A stretch of DNA of 64,000 nucleotides from Anthoceros angustus (taxonomy: Eukaryota > Streptophyta > Anthocerotopsida > Anthocerotales > Anthocerotaceae), in contig VJWM01000025.1 in assembly GCA_010909165.1 (NCBI GenBank), forward strand, positions 868,001 through 932,000, given 5' to 3'. Shown here in pieces: positions 1 to 10,527 of this stretch (positions within the stretch are counted from its first letter, which is position 1; each line of letters begins with the position of its first letter). The position numbers were made by a program, and so were the translations under genes. The notes under the pieces are model-generated. The model ran no database searches. It was not told the origin of the DNA and was given only the letters and a program-made list of their open reading frames with translations.

Positions 1-933
1 TTTAGAAATAAAGCTCCACATAGAGCCTCTGAGGTTCTAGAACTAGTACACACTGATCTGTGTGGACCTCTATCTCAAGAATCCATAGGAGGTGGTAGAT
101 ACTTCCTAACCTTCACTGATGATAAGACTAGGTTTGTCACCACCTACATATTGAAACAGAAAAGTGAGTGTTTCAGTCACTTCAGAAACTACATCAAGTA
201 TGCTGAAAGATGGACTGGAAAACAACTCAAAACATTACGATCAGACAACGGGGGAGAGTTTACCTCCAATGAATTCCAGACATACTGTACAGCTGAGGGA
301 ATTGGTCGCCAGCTGACAGTGGTTTACACACCTCAGCAAAATGGTGTTGCTGAGCGTCTTAACCTTATTCTGCAAGAAATGACATCTTCCTTATTACATC
401 AAGCCCAGCTTCCATTGCCATACTGGGCAGAAGCTATAATTACTGCAACTTACCTTAAAAACAGGTTGCCAACTACTTCTGTCGTAGGCCAGACACCTTT
501 TGAAGCCTTCACAAGGCGTAAGCCTTCTATTCTTCACTTGCGCACATTTGGATGTGTAGCATACGCTTTTATACCTAAAGAGAAAAGGAAAAAGCTGTCA
601 GACAAGGCCAGAAAGCTACTTATGCTAGGCTACACAGAAGGAATTAAAGCTTATAAACTCTATGATGTACCTAAGAACAAAGTCATTTATGCAAGAAGTG
701 TTACCTTTAATGAAGACCAAAATTGGGTATCAGTGGGAGCTGTTCACAATGAGGACGTTGATCCCACTGATGATGATGCTTCCTTTGATCAATCTGATCA
801 CAGTACTCAACTTGTTCCCATGGAGGACATTGCTCCTGCAGGTGGGGAAAATCCAGCAGCTGGTTTTGAGCTCCTTGATGTTGAGGACATATCAGGTGCA
901 GAACCTGCACGTTTCGATGCTGCACATCCTACT
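1..933 (+). pseudogene. Copia polyprotein, integrase half (interrupted)
   Basis: Open from base 1 to the insertion point. It carries the retroviral-type integrase core: the first Asp in HTDLCGP, the second in RSDNGGE, and the catalytic Glu in QNGVAERLN, in the order and spacing of an rve domain. It then runs into the copia-type stretch with FGCVAYAFIPKEKRKKL and on into the acidic linker before reverse transcriptase. The function would be insertion of element cDNA into the host genome. The frame ends at the first codon of the nested LTR (TGA at 934-936). An ATG at 151 is internal to the domain and is not the real start. Confidence 0.9.
929..933. repeat. Target-site duplication CTACT, left copy
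   Basis: CTACT lies immediately before the TGATAAG end of the left LTR. The same five bases follow the right LTR at 7612-7616. Five base pairs is the usual duplication size for Ty1/copia integrase. Confidence 0.93.
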
Positions 934-1095
934 TGATAAGAAACGCGGAAGCGTGTTTGTAAAACACAAAACATTGATTGATTAAAATGAGAGTAAATCC
1001 TCTTTAAGTACAAAACTGAATGTGACTCTTGAGTTAAACTAAATAACCTATTGTTAAGTCCATATAAACTGTGTTAGGTTTTTCTATCCTTAACA
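934..1095 (-). repeat. LTR of nested copia element (3' LTR of the element)
   Basis: 162 bp. Apart from the first ~20 bases it is identical to 7454-7611. The only differences are small insertions next to the TGATAAG end. In element orientation it begins TGTTAAGGATAG and ends CTTATCA. Confidence 0.95.
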
Positions 1096-1103
1096 CTCCC
1101 ACT
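1096..1103 (-). other. Polypurine tract of the nested copia element
   Basis: Read on the minus strand this is AGTGGGAG, abutting the TG start of the 3' LTR. That is the typical copia plus-strand primer and confirms the minus orientation of the insert. Confidence 0.85.
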
Positions 1104-2081
1104 AAAAATAACACGATTTATACAACCTTGGCCGGGCGCATGTCCTGTGACTATCTATTTCGGCTACCGCATAACGGGGCGTACTCTTGCCCACGGCATG
1201 GACCTCCTGACTGCCATCTACTTATGCAGTGCTTGCATCCTGCTCTTCAGAGTAATCTCGCGCGCAAGCTCCAAGATGAAGACCCGCTCGAGTGCATCAT
1301 GCGGCGCAAGTCCCGCCGCGGCCCGGCTGTCGGCATGAAAAGAGCCAGCTAGCGGAAGGAGGAAAAGCAGGGGCTACTCTGACCTGTAAGTCGGCCCGAC
1401 TTAACACACATGGATGCTCGCCCATCAGCAGCGTCCTCATGTGCAAGCCCCGCCACCAGCCGCCATTGCCACAGTGAGTTCTTGAATCGGAGCCGGGGCG
1501 GTGACATCGACCCAGCCCCCAACACGGCCAGCGGACAGTGGGGCCGGTGAGCACTCGGCGTCGTCCTACTAAGGTGGTGGGAAAACTCCCACTACTTCGT
1601 GCTTGACCGGTGGCGCATGGCAACTCAAGCTAAGATGGAAGCACTTGAATGTCAAACGTCGAAGTCACCGCGACAGGCGCATGAGTGGGCGGTGAGCGAA
1701 TTTCTAGATGGTGGCGACCTTTGACAACCCGGAGGCCGGCAGGAAAGGCATGGCGATGCTCTGGCATCACAAGAAAGGCACATGTATGTGTGTGCTTATT
1801 TGTACCCGATGAAGGAGAACCTATCTGTTAAACCCCTGTCCTGACCATGTCTGCGATTTTGTGGCTACTTTGAAGCTTCATCCACCAGACATGTTGTTCC
1901 AGGGTCATTCCTAACTGCCCATCTGACTTATGTATGCAGGAGGGCTACGAGCCCAAGGCTGTCTCTCGTTCCAGCGGTGGCACAGGCCACTAAGGTGAAG
2001 GCCCCCTTGTGTGAACAGCAGAGATTTCTTAGCCTTATCCTTAGCCTTTAGACCTGCATAGAGTAGTCAGATAGCAATTTT
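1104..2081. other. Non-coding stretch inside the nested element
   Basis: About 1 kb between the end of the RNase H remnant and the polypurine tract. The part from about 1130 to 1780 looks GC-richer than the rest of the element. Short open frames exist on both strands, but none shows a recognisable domain. It may be a 3' untranslated region or captured sequence; I cannot tell which. Confidence 0.4.
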
Positions 2082-2372
2082 TCATGGATAGCTGAACTGC
2101 TTCAGGCCTAGGGCAGACATATGTTGGAAGTGCTTGGTCTTAGGAAGGCCTTTTGTGAAAATGTCTGCTCTGTTGAGGTGAGTACTTATGTACAGAACTT
2201 TAATAGCTCCTCGCTCTGCAACATCCCTTATGTAATGATGATAGAGCTCGATGTGTTTGGTACGAGCGTGAAAGCGTGGGTTGGAGACAAGAGCTATAGC
2301 GCTCATATTGTCACAGTGTAGCAAAGTCGGTCCTTTCTGTGCTTGACGATCGACTCGTAAATTGCACGCCAC
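2082..2372 (-). pseudogene. Copia RNase H, C-terminal part (nested element)
   Basis: The frame shows HCDNMSAIALVSNP, HARTKHIELYHHYIR and ADIFTKGLPKTKHF, the end of the copia RNase H domain. The catalytic Asp of CDN and the final Asp of ADIFTK are both present. The frame joining it to the reverse transcriptase upstream (minus strand) is broken between 2372 and 2720. Confidence 0.85.
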
Positions 2373-2719
2373 TCAACCTCTTTGCGGCCCAGGCGCTTTA
2401 TACTCGGCCGAGAGGAGAGGGCAAGAGAAGTCTGTTTCTTACAACTCCAGCTAACTGTACCAGAGGCCAACAAGAAGCAATAAGCTGACAGGCTCTTCCT
2501 AGTATCAGCGTCGGATGCCCAGTCGGCGTCGGCAAAGGAGATAAGTTCGAGACTCTTGCTCCCACTGCTTGTGTACTGCAGGCCATAGGATCTTTGTACC
2601 CTTAAAATCGATATATTCGTTTACACCGACCAATCAGTCACTGGTGACTTTAGGAACTGGAGACCACAGACATAGCTAATATCCGGTCCGTCCAATAAGT
2701 AAATGAGATGCCAATCGCC

Positions 2720-3757
2720 TCAGATATGGTACATCCTGCATGCTCTCAAGCTCCACAGGCGCATCGAGACATAGCAGATGTCAACTTTTCCCCATCGCAG
2801 AGGGAGGGCTACAGTTTTGCAATCGCCAAGGTGAAAACGCTTCAAGATTTCCTTTAAGTACTTGGTTTGATGAAGTGTAATCGACCATGAGCCTGCCACG
2901 CAGGATTTGAATACCAAGCGTAAATCGCCTCGGTCATATTTCAAACTCTGGCGAAGCATATCCTTAACCTTCTCGAGTTGCTCAGTGCTGTTGCTCAAAA
3001 GCACGCAATCATCGACATAGAGGGCAAGGATAACAAAGAGGGAGCCTGCGGCAAGATAGAACACATTCGAGTCCGCAGGAGACTGAAGAAAGCCGAGCTC
3101 GCGTAAGTATTTCATGATAGGCTTATACCAAGCTCTAGGTGACTGCTTAAGGCCATAAATTGTTTTTAACAGCTTGCAAACTTTCTTGGCAGTCTTAGGG
3201 CTGATGTAGCCTTGCGGTTGTTCCATATACAGAGTCTCCTCCAGTTCGCCATGTAAGAACGCAGTGCAGACGTCCATCTGTTGGACTTCTAAGTCATACT
3301 CAGCAGCCATAGCCAAAAGAATTCGAATGGACGGAGGCTTCACAACAGGTGAGAAGGTATCTCCATAATCAATGCCAGAATCGATCAATCCTCGAGCAAC
3401 CAACCCGGATTTGTATCTAGCAATAGTTCCATCAGCTTTTAGTTTAGTCTTGAAGACCCATTTGCAGCTGATCGGCTTTCTGCCTGCAGGTAGATCAACC
3501 AACTCCCAGGTGTTGTTCTTGATAAAAGAAGAGTATTCTTCATCAATGGACTTCCGCCAGTGAACTCCATCAGGGCCATGGACAGCTTCTTCATAGGACT
3601 GAGGGTCGGGGCGAACATCAGGTACTGAAAAATCTGCAATGTGGACATGAGAACCTCGCCTAAAATCGATAGATCGGTAGGGTGGTTCCAGCCTCCTCAC
3701 GAGAGCGTCGTCAGCAGGATAACGAGGTTCTTCCACAACAGCAAGATCGCCTCCCAC
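2720..3757 (-). pseudogene. Copia reverse transcriptase (nested element)
   Basis: A 345-residue frame begins in the linker and runs through the RVT_2 domain: NNTWELVDLP, CKWVFKTKLKADG, RYKSGLVARG, TFSPVVKP, MDVCTAFLHGELEE, IYGLKQSPRAWY and the catalytic YVDDCVLLSNS. After the thumb region the frame is lost in unrelated residues, so the RNase H part lies in other frames. An enzyme of this kind would copy element RNA into DNA, but this copy cannot make a full polyprotein as written. Confidence 0.88.
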
Positions 3758-4036
3758 CGCTTGGAAACTGGGAGATCCGATTGAAAGATCGACTGCTCTG
3801 CGGGTCTGAAGAGATCCTGTGGATTACGAATAAGCATCCGATCGATCAAAGAACCCTTGATCGACATATGGGTCCACACCAAGTGCATCATCATCGGCAT
3901 CCCGGTAAGGCAAATCGTAAGACATCTTCACCATCCGAGTCGATAAAGTACCGTTGTGGAATAACCGCCGCATCTTGGTGGAATCGGCAGTGAACTAACT
4001 CGAATCGTGAGTAATATCCAAACTGTGCTATCATCC

Positions 4037-4534
4037 TCATCGTACTTGTGTATCACCCATGTGAGGGATGTATATCTGCACCAAAGAATGTTTTGTATTT
4101 CCCCTTGGTGCAGTGAGTTCATCGAATGTGACATCATGAGCCAATACCACCTTCGGCTGTGTTGCAGGCTCATATAGCTTATAAGCCTTGGACACCTCAG
4201 AATAGCCAAGGAAAAGTAAGGGCCTGGCCTTGTCATCTAACTTTCTCCGCTTCTGTTTAGGGATAAAGGCATAAGCTGTGGAGCCAAAAACACGCAAGTG
4301 CAGCAGTGGGCTTTTCTTCCGTAACGCTTCATAGGGGTTTTACCAGAATCGATGTTGTCGGGACTCTATTCGTAATGTAGGCTGCAGCAAGAGCCTCGCC
4401 CAATAATGCTTGGGCGACTTGCCCAAGAGAGCATCTGGGTCATTCACGGTTTCTTCGTTCGACAACACCATTCTCGCCGAGTATATAAGGATGGCGGTTG
4501 TCGAATAATGCCATGAGCAAGACAAAGAAGTCAC
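4037..4534 (-). pseudogene. Copia integrase, C-terminal half, frameshifted (nested element)
   Basis: The minus strand gives VFGSTAYAFIPKQKRRKLDD, ARPLLFLGYSEVSKAYKLYE and HDVTFDE in one frame (4297-4037). In another frame, upstream on that strand, it gives SPKHYWA and ITNRVPTTSI. These belong to one copia integrase but are separated by single-base deletions, for example within runs of C. The catalytic triad region further upstream (to about 5000) is too shredded to read with confidence. Confidence 0.75.
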
Positions 4535-5003
4535 TGGTGGCCAACGAACTCCCCACCGCTGTTTCGGTGCGAAAGCACTTCACCGATTACTGCTTGTCTC
4601 GGACCATGGGGATCCGGTCTCAATACACTCAAAAGCATCGTTTTTGTGACGAAGAGGAAACACCTGTGTAGCGGAGTGATCATCCGTCAAGGTGAGGTAA
4701 TACTCGCTCCACCCGGTGATTTAACTCGCAACTTGCCAAAGAATGTTCTGCATGTATGAGCTCCAACACCGCTTGGGCTCTATGTGCTCGCTTGTTCTTA
4801 AACTAAGCTCCTTTTGTTTGGAAAGCACGCAGGGGCAGCAAGCGAAGTTGCTTGAAGCAAGGAGGCGCTCTCTATAGCGCCTAAAGAAGACATAAGATTC
4901 AACTTCTCCCTATTTATGTGCCCAAGCTGGCATGCCAAAGACTAGCCGGAAGATGAAGAGGTAAGATAAGCTCGGACTTCTTGTCATGCTTAATTGATAT
5001 GAC

Positions 5004-5597
5004 TCATCTATCGATGCCCTTTGCAACACACTTTCCTCGGTTTGGACAGGTCATACAGATGAGCCTTCCCCGTCGAATGAGAAACCGTATTACACCGAGT
5101 GGCATTTCAACAACAGATTCTTTGACATAGCGAACATAAAGTACATCCTCAAGCAACACAACCGAGCCATCCGGCTGTGGTAAGTGTGATGTACCCATTC
5201 CATGTACATCTATGCCTCGTGCATCCCCACGTAAACTAAGCTGGGCTGGGACATCTAGTGTGAATGCAGAAAACAAGTCTCTGTTACAGGTATACGAGAG
5301 GTAGCGCAATCTATAAACCAAAGATCCAGAATGTAAGACGAAGAAACACAAAGCGATCGTGAGAACAATGAGCTGCTTTGTGCGAAGGAGAGCCCTTGTC
5401 CTTGGCTGCAACATGAGCTTCAGAACGAGCTTCCTTCTTTTGTTCTCCGCCTTCTTTTTGCGGCAGTCCCTCTCCCAATGGCCAGCAATCTGACACCAAT
5501 TGCAAGTACCCTGCCGTTTGATGGAGGGAGAAGAAGTCGAACTACCAGAGCCGCTGGACTGCTGGTGAGTCTTTTTCTCTTTCCCCCTTCCCTTCAC
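5004..5597 (-). pseudogene. Copia gag C-terminus with zinc knuckle and protease region (nested element)
   Basis: The frame contains CNWCQIAGHWERDC, a CCHC zinc knuckle of the type C-x2-C-x4-H-x4-C that binds element RNA in the particle. Downstream it shows a protease/pre-integrase-like stretch with VLLEDVLYVRYV. A protease active-site triplet (DSG/DTG type) was not clearly seen in this frame, probably because of frameshifts. The ATG at 5597 is internal. Confidence 0.75.
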
Positions 5598-5915
5598 AAA
5601 CGGCCGGCCTTTGAAAAGAACTCTGCGCTCGGCTCGAGAGCCCGACTGCTTTATGTCTACCGCCTTCCTTGCGTAAGGGCCCCAACAATGATTGAGGTTC
5701 AGATTGTAAGGCTGATTAGCAGCAGCAGATAAGGCCGCCGTGAGAGCCGTGATTCGCCGAGATGAAAGTTTGGTAGGATGAGGGCAAGGCGTGAGCGGGC
5801 AACCATTTCGACCTCCGTAATCTTGGCTCCAAGCGCAGCCAGGCGCCGTGGCGACCTCAACTTGGTAACTCGTCCCACGGGATCTCCTTCCCTAATCCGG
5901 TATGAGTGAAATTCA

Positions 5916-6440
5916 TCACAAGAAAGTCATCAGGGTACAAACATTCTGTACCTTGTATGTGTCCTTGAGCTGATTCCAAACCTCTTGAGCTGTGGGCAGG
6001 AACTCAACCTCAGTGACCGTTGTTGCATCCAAGCCAGACAGCGGAATGGCAAAGGCGATTTTGTTGCCTTTGTCCCATTTCGCTTTCTCATCAGCGGTTG
6101 GTTGCTGTGCAGCTGTAGACGGAACAAGATGTGGGTTGGCCATACTGCCGTCAACGTATTCCCACACATCCCGTGCATTCAGGTTCGCTTGCATCCTTGC
6201 TCTCCAGCTTTCGTAGTTGACCGGTTTGCCATCAAACCGGTCTTTTTCCTTAAACTCACCGGTAAGACCCAAAGAAGTGCGTGAGCCATCCGGATAGGGG
6301 TACAAGTTAACAAGGAAAGTTGGAAGGGTGAACACAGAAACCGGCGTAGGATTGTAGGAAGACACGCTCGTGTCAAAGTCCTCGCCAAGGTCGCCGTAAT
6401 CGTTAAAGCGACCATCTGAGACCAAGAGACATGAAGACAC
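5916..6440 (-). pseudogene. Copia gag N-terminal half (nested element)
   Basis: A 174-residue frame contains RFDGKPVNYESWRARMQANL, VWEYVDGS, NKIAFAIPLSGLDA and EVWNQLKDTYK. This is the retrotransposon gag-polypeptide pattern (UBN2/Retrotran_gag type) of copia elements. It would form the particle shell. It is separated by frame breaks from the zinc-knuckle part at 5597. The first residues before EFKEKDRFDG do not resemble gag and may include leader sequence. Confidence 0.8.
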
Positions 6441-6540
6441 ACAAAACGACGTCTAGCAACGGGTACGTACCGCTTCAGCTAAGTTATGCCTAGGTTAGAT
6501 ACCAAAGAACATGAACTAACACGAAACGTGGCCTCGTGAC

Positions 6541-7441
6541 CCTAAAACTTGACGGTGGCAAAATACTTCAACCGACCATGCGTATATCGACGGTTGAAGC
6601 CAGCGTCATTGGGAATCGCACGCAGTGCCCTCCAACGCAACACCACAACCTGATCGCCGCCCGATGCCCGCCGCCCGCGATGGGGCGGTTGAGACGCCGA
6701 ATCACGTGCGCCTAGAGGAGCATACAGAGCGTATGCGTAATCCACCGAATATTGCGGGCCGTATTCAACGCCGCCTTGGTGAGCCGCGAGGCGGATGAGC
6801 GCACCTCGACGCCGCAAGACAATCTTGTGCACCCACAACGTGATTATCTCAGACGCTGAATGGATTGCGTGATTGCCGGAACGCCCAAGTGTTGTGACAA
6901 CCAATTCAATTCAAAGAATTGCCTCTCGAATCGAAAATCGCCGCAATGTTCGCACGTAAGCTGGAAATTAGTCGCCTTGTTGTATCTGAACCTTCTAACA
7001 CTGAAGTATCTTGCTGATGTGCAGCCGTACTCCTCCCTTCTTCAGACCTGCGCTGAGATCTAATTGGATACGAGTTATGTTGTGACTCAAAGATCAGGTC
7101 AGCCAGCCGCTGTGACCGAGTAGCAGATGGATATCTAGATTCCACTTGAAAACTATTCGGATGCACACTAGGTGACTGATACCTGACTCTATGATTGCGA
7201 TATGCCCAACGGCTGGCGAGGCGATTAGGATTTCTGCGAGTCATATCGATGTCGTCTAGTGTCTAGAAATTGCATGATTTATTAGAAAACAAAGCTAGTT
7301 CCAGAATCATTTAACCTAGTGCCAAGCTTGTGGCCTACAATCCATCTTGCACACGACGTAGCCTACTCTACGATAGAGTGAGCTATATTATGTGCAAGGT
7401 GCGATTGAGAGACTCGGCATGACAAAGACTAGATTGTTTTC
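6541..7441. other. Leader region of the nested copia element
   Basis: Lies between the primer-binding site and the recognisable gag. On the minus strand two consecutive open frames (7244-6906 and 6904-6542) butt against each other in different frames. They may be one arginine-rich frame with a 1-base error, but show no known domain. Confidence 0.35.
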
Positions 7442-7453
7442 GCCTCGATACCA
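7442..7453 (-). other. Primer-binding site of the nested copia element
   Basis: Read on the minus strand: TGGTATCGAGGC, directly after the CTTATCA end of the 5' LTR with no spacer. The usual plant copia site complementary to initiator tRNA-Met is TGGTATCAGAGC. This one keeps the first seven bases and then deviates. Confidence 0.85.
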
Positions 7454-7611
7454 TGATAAGAACGAAGCGTGTTTGTAAAACACAAAACATTGATTGATTA
7501 AAATGAGAGTAAATCCTCTTTAAGTACAAAACTGAATGTGACTCTTGAGTTAAACTAAATAACCTATTGTTAAGTCCATATAAACTGTGTTAGGTTTTTC
7601 TATCCTTAACA
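7454..7611 (-). repeat. LTR of nested copia element (5' LTR of the element)
   Basis: 158 bp, with TG/CA ends on the minus strand. It holds a TATA-like TTTATATGG not far from its start in element orientation. Nearly identical to 934-1095. Confidence 0.95.
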
Positions 7612-7616
7612 CTACT
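7612..7616. repeat. Target-site duplication CTACT, right copy
   Basis: Matches 929-933 exactly and restarts the outer polyprotein in frame. Confidence 0.93.
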
Positions 7617-9467
7617 GAGCAGCTGGATTTACAGGAGCAATATCCTCCTGAACCAGTTGTACAAGACAATGTTAATCCAGTTGATCCTGTTGAGCAAGCT
7701 GATCATGAGCATGTACCTGACCTTCAGCAAGATCATCCAGTCTTACCTGCAGAACCAGTCCGGCGGTATCCAACTCGTCATAGGCAGCCTCCAGACTTTT
7801 ACCAAGCTCCAGACTTCAGGAATCCTTCTTCTCATGTGGCAGTTCATGCTGATAATTTTTCACTTGATCCCATTGAACCTCAGTCCTATGAGGAGGCACT
7901 TAGTCGACCTGATCATAAAGAATGGGAGAAGGCTATTCAATCAGAATATAACTCACTGATGGAAAATGGAACATGGGAGCTTACAGACTTACCTCCAGGC
8001 AGAAAGATGGTGACTTGTAAGTGGGTCTTCAAGTTGAAAGTAAAAGCAGATGGTACCTTTGATAGGTACAAAGCCCGTTTGGTAGCAAGGGGCTTTACCC
8101 AAATTCCTGGATTGGATTATCTCGAAACTTTTTCTCCAGTGGTCAAGCTTTCAACTCTCAGAATCATTCTGGCCATATCAACACACTTTGATTATGAGCT
8201 GCAGATGTATGATGTGAAAACAGCTTTTCTGTATGGAAAGTTAGACGTTGAAATCTACATGCAGCAGCCACCAGGATATGTGGTTAAAGGAAAGGAGCAT
8301 CAAGCATGCAGACTAATCAAATGCTTATACGGCTTGAAACAGTCAGCCATGAAGTGGAATGCAGCCCTAGAAACAGAATTGCTAGAGCTAGGTTTCACAA
8401 AGAGCCAAGCAGATAGTAGTTTATACATTTACCTCAAAGGGAATGTCATATGTTACTTGGCAGTCTACGTGGATGACCTGATTTTGTCAAGCAATAGTCA
8501 GGTCTTCATTACACGTATAACAGATGTGTTAGCAACCAAATTCAGAATGAATTGCCTAGGACCTTTACAGAGCTGTCTAGGAATTCATGTACAGAGAAAC
8601 AGGCAAACTCGAGTCATGACATTAACGCAACCTCGTTACCTCTTAGACTGTGCTGAGCAGTTGGGCCTTAAGGATGCAAAACCTGTTTCAACACCCATGC
8701 CGTTTGGTCAGAAACTCAGCAAGCTGATGTCACCTTCAACTCAAGAAGACAAGGAGCAAATGAAAGGAATACCTTACAGGCAGGGAGTAGGCAAGCTGAT
8801 ATATGCAAGTAATACCACAAGACTGGAAGTTGCATATACTACCAGCGTGCTTTCTCAGTTCTTGGAAAATCCCGGAAAAGAACATTGGACAAACTTGAAA
8901 CGAGCCTTCCGTTACCTGAAAGGCACAGCAAAGATTGGCATAGCCTATAAGTATCAAGAAAGAAAGCCACTTGACCTTGAAGTGTTTACGGACTCAGACT
9001 ATGCAGGAGACATAGATAGTAGGAAATCAGTTTCAGGCTATGTTATTTCAGTTGCTGGAGGGCCTGTGTGCTGGTCTAGCAAGAAGCAACCAACAGTTGC
9101 TCTTTCTTCAACTGAGGCCGAATACAGGGTCCTGACAGCAGCAGCCAAAGAAATAGTGTGGTGTAAGCTCTTGTTCAAGGAACTAGGCATACAGATACCA
9201 ACTTGCACAACTATCCATACTGACAATCAGGGTTCAATGGCATTAGCAAGAAATCCAGTATTCCATGCACGTACAAAGCATGTGGAGGTGGAATACCACT
9301 ACATAAGAGGACTTGTGACTGAAGGGAAAGTGGAGCTGCAGTATGTTCCGACACAGGATAACCCAGCAGATATACTTACCAAAGCTTTGAGCAAAGAAGC
9401 TCATTATAAGCACATGCAGCGTTTAGGGATGGGAGAGGCAGAAGCTCTCCTGTCCAACCTAAAATAA
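7612..9467 (+). pseudogene. Copia polyprotein, reverse transcriptase and RNase H half (outer element)
   Basis: The frame is uninterrupted to the stop at 9465-9467. In order it shows the RVT_2 start (NGTWELTDLPPGRK, CKWVFKLKVKADG), TFSPVVKLSTLRI, MYDVKTAFLYGKLDVEIYM, CLYGLKQS and the catalytic YVDDLILSS. RNase H follows with its acidic residues in TDSDYAGD, SSTEAEY, HTDNQGSMAL and ADILTKALSKE. All key residues are present, so this half looks functional. The ATG at 7587 lies inside the nested LTR and is not a natural start; the natural protein continues from 1-933. Confidence 0.92.
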
Positions 9468-9979
9468 CACCGAGTTCCTCTAAAAGCCCGAAGAGTTAGA
9501 GCTATCTGAAATCTCCTCTATCTCAACTCCTGACTGCAAGGTTTCGTAGATGGACTCATCTTCAGAATCAGAACTTGAGCAGATGACGGGCGACAGACGG
9601 TCTTGATTAGACTTCACAGCTTTCCCTTTACTTTCCAGCCCTCTTTCTTCTCTTAACTTCTTAGTAGACTCTGCACAACAAGTGGGAGATATCAGACAAT
9701 ATCAAGAACAACAAGAAATAGCACAAGTGAGAACAAGAAAGAAAGATCAGAAGGACTTATCATATTACACCGACGACGTGCCTGTGGAAGCAACTGCAAC
9801 GAAGAACTCACCGCTCATTATCACCGTCCGCACTAACTGCACTGCACTGCAGAGAACAAGGAATAGCGCTGCGCTGTGTCACAAGCCCGGGTTACTTCAT
9901 CGAATGGAGGGCCTTGGCACTTAGGATACGGCTCTTGAAGCCGGTGTCGTAGTAGGAGACGTCCAAATTCAGAACCCTG
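9468..9979. other. Spacer after the outer copia element
   Basis: Contains a purine-rich AAGTGGGAG at about 9680, like a copia polypurine tract. No TG follows it directly, so no LTR boundary can be set. No gene recognised. Confidence 0.4.
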
Positions 9980-10527
9980 ATGTGGGGCGTGACCTCTCCT
10001 TCTCCCGCTGGTTCTTCATGCCCTGGTGAGCGCTGCAGATGTTTTGAAGGGCGCGGCATGTTGGCTTTAGCTCGCAGTCCTTCAAGCTTGCGTCGCTCCA
10101 GAAAGCTTTTGGTAGTGCCCTGCGGCCGCCCAACTCCTCTCTTCTTCACCCCAACAGGACTAGCTTCTGGTCTTGAGTCTTTGGTAGTTGTCCTTGGCGC
10201 AAAGCGCCCTAGAGAGTCACGATAGCGGCGCACCTTGGAAGAGCGTTCAGGTGACGAGGAATACATGTGGGCGGACCTCTCCTTCTCCGCCGGTTCTTCA
10301 TGCCCCGTGAGCGTATGTTTTGAAGGGCGCATGTTGGCTTTAGCTCAGCCCCTTCAAGCTTGCGCCTCCGTAAAGCTTTTGGTAGTGCCCTGCGGCCGCC
10401 CAACTCCTCTCTTCTTCACCCCAACAGACTAGCTTCGGTCTTGAGTCTTGAAGTTGTCCTGGCGCAGCGCCCTAGAGAGTCACGATAGCGGCGCACCTTG
10501 GAAGAGCGTTCAGGTGACGAGGAATAC
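9980..10527. repeat. 285-bp tandem duplication with a shortened second copy
   Basis: Copy 1 is 9980-10264 and copy 2 is 10265-10527. Both start ATGTGGG and end GAGGAATAC. Copy 2 is 22 bases shorter because of about a dozen deletions of 1-5 bases scattered along it, with few clean substitutions. On the minus strand copy 1 lies in an open frame of 146 residues (10332-9892) with a basic GVKKRGVGRPQG stretch resembling an AT-hook. Copy 2 breaks that frame. Confidence 0.85.

Larger units (their letters stand above)
934..7611 (-). mobile_element. Nested Ty1/copia retrotransposon, minus strand, about 6.7 kb
   Basis: Terminal direct repeats of 162 and 158 bp flank the element. On the minus strand they start TG and end CA. 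Immediately inside the right LTR (the 5' LTR of the element) is a primer-binding site; immediately inside the left LTR is a purine tract. Between them, on the minus strand and in copia order, lie gag, zinc knuckle/protease, integrase, reverse transcriptase and RNase H. The coding region is cut by many frameshifts, while the LTRs differ only by small indels near one end. Insertion must postdate the outer element. Confidence 0.95.
1..9467 (+). mobile_element. Outer Ty1/copia retrotransposon, 5' part outside the window, split by a nested insertion
   Basis: The order integrase, reverse transcriptase, RNase H on one strand is that of Ty1/copia. The 5' LTR, gag and protease lie before base 1. The element is interrupted at 934-7611 by a second copia element in the opposite orientation. 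On both sides of the insert the reading frame is open, and leaving out the insert plus one copy of the 5-bp target duplication makes the two halves contiguous in the same frame. The coding part therefore seems to have been intact when it was hit. No 3' LTR can be assigned because its partner is outside the window; a polypurine-like run lies at about 9678-9688. Confidence 0.9.

Noticed and set aside
1071-1623. Open frames of 60-108 residues on both strands near the left LTR
   Set aside because: They overlap each other, include LTR sequence and show no domain; GC-rich chance frames.
7587-7611. ATG at 7587 as start of the copia reverse transcriptase protein
   Set aside because: It lies inside the nested LTR; the same residues (MLGFSILNT) also appear at 1071 in the other LTR. 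The true frame comes from the interrupted outer element.
9678-9690. 3' LTR start of the outer copia element
   Set aside because: The purine tract fits but no TG follows and no second LTR copy is in the window to confirm it.
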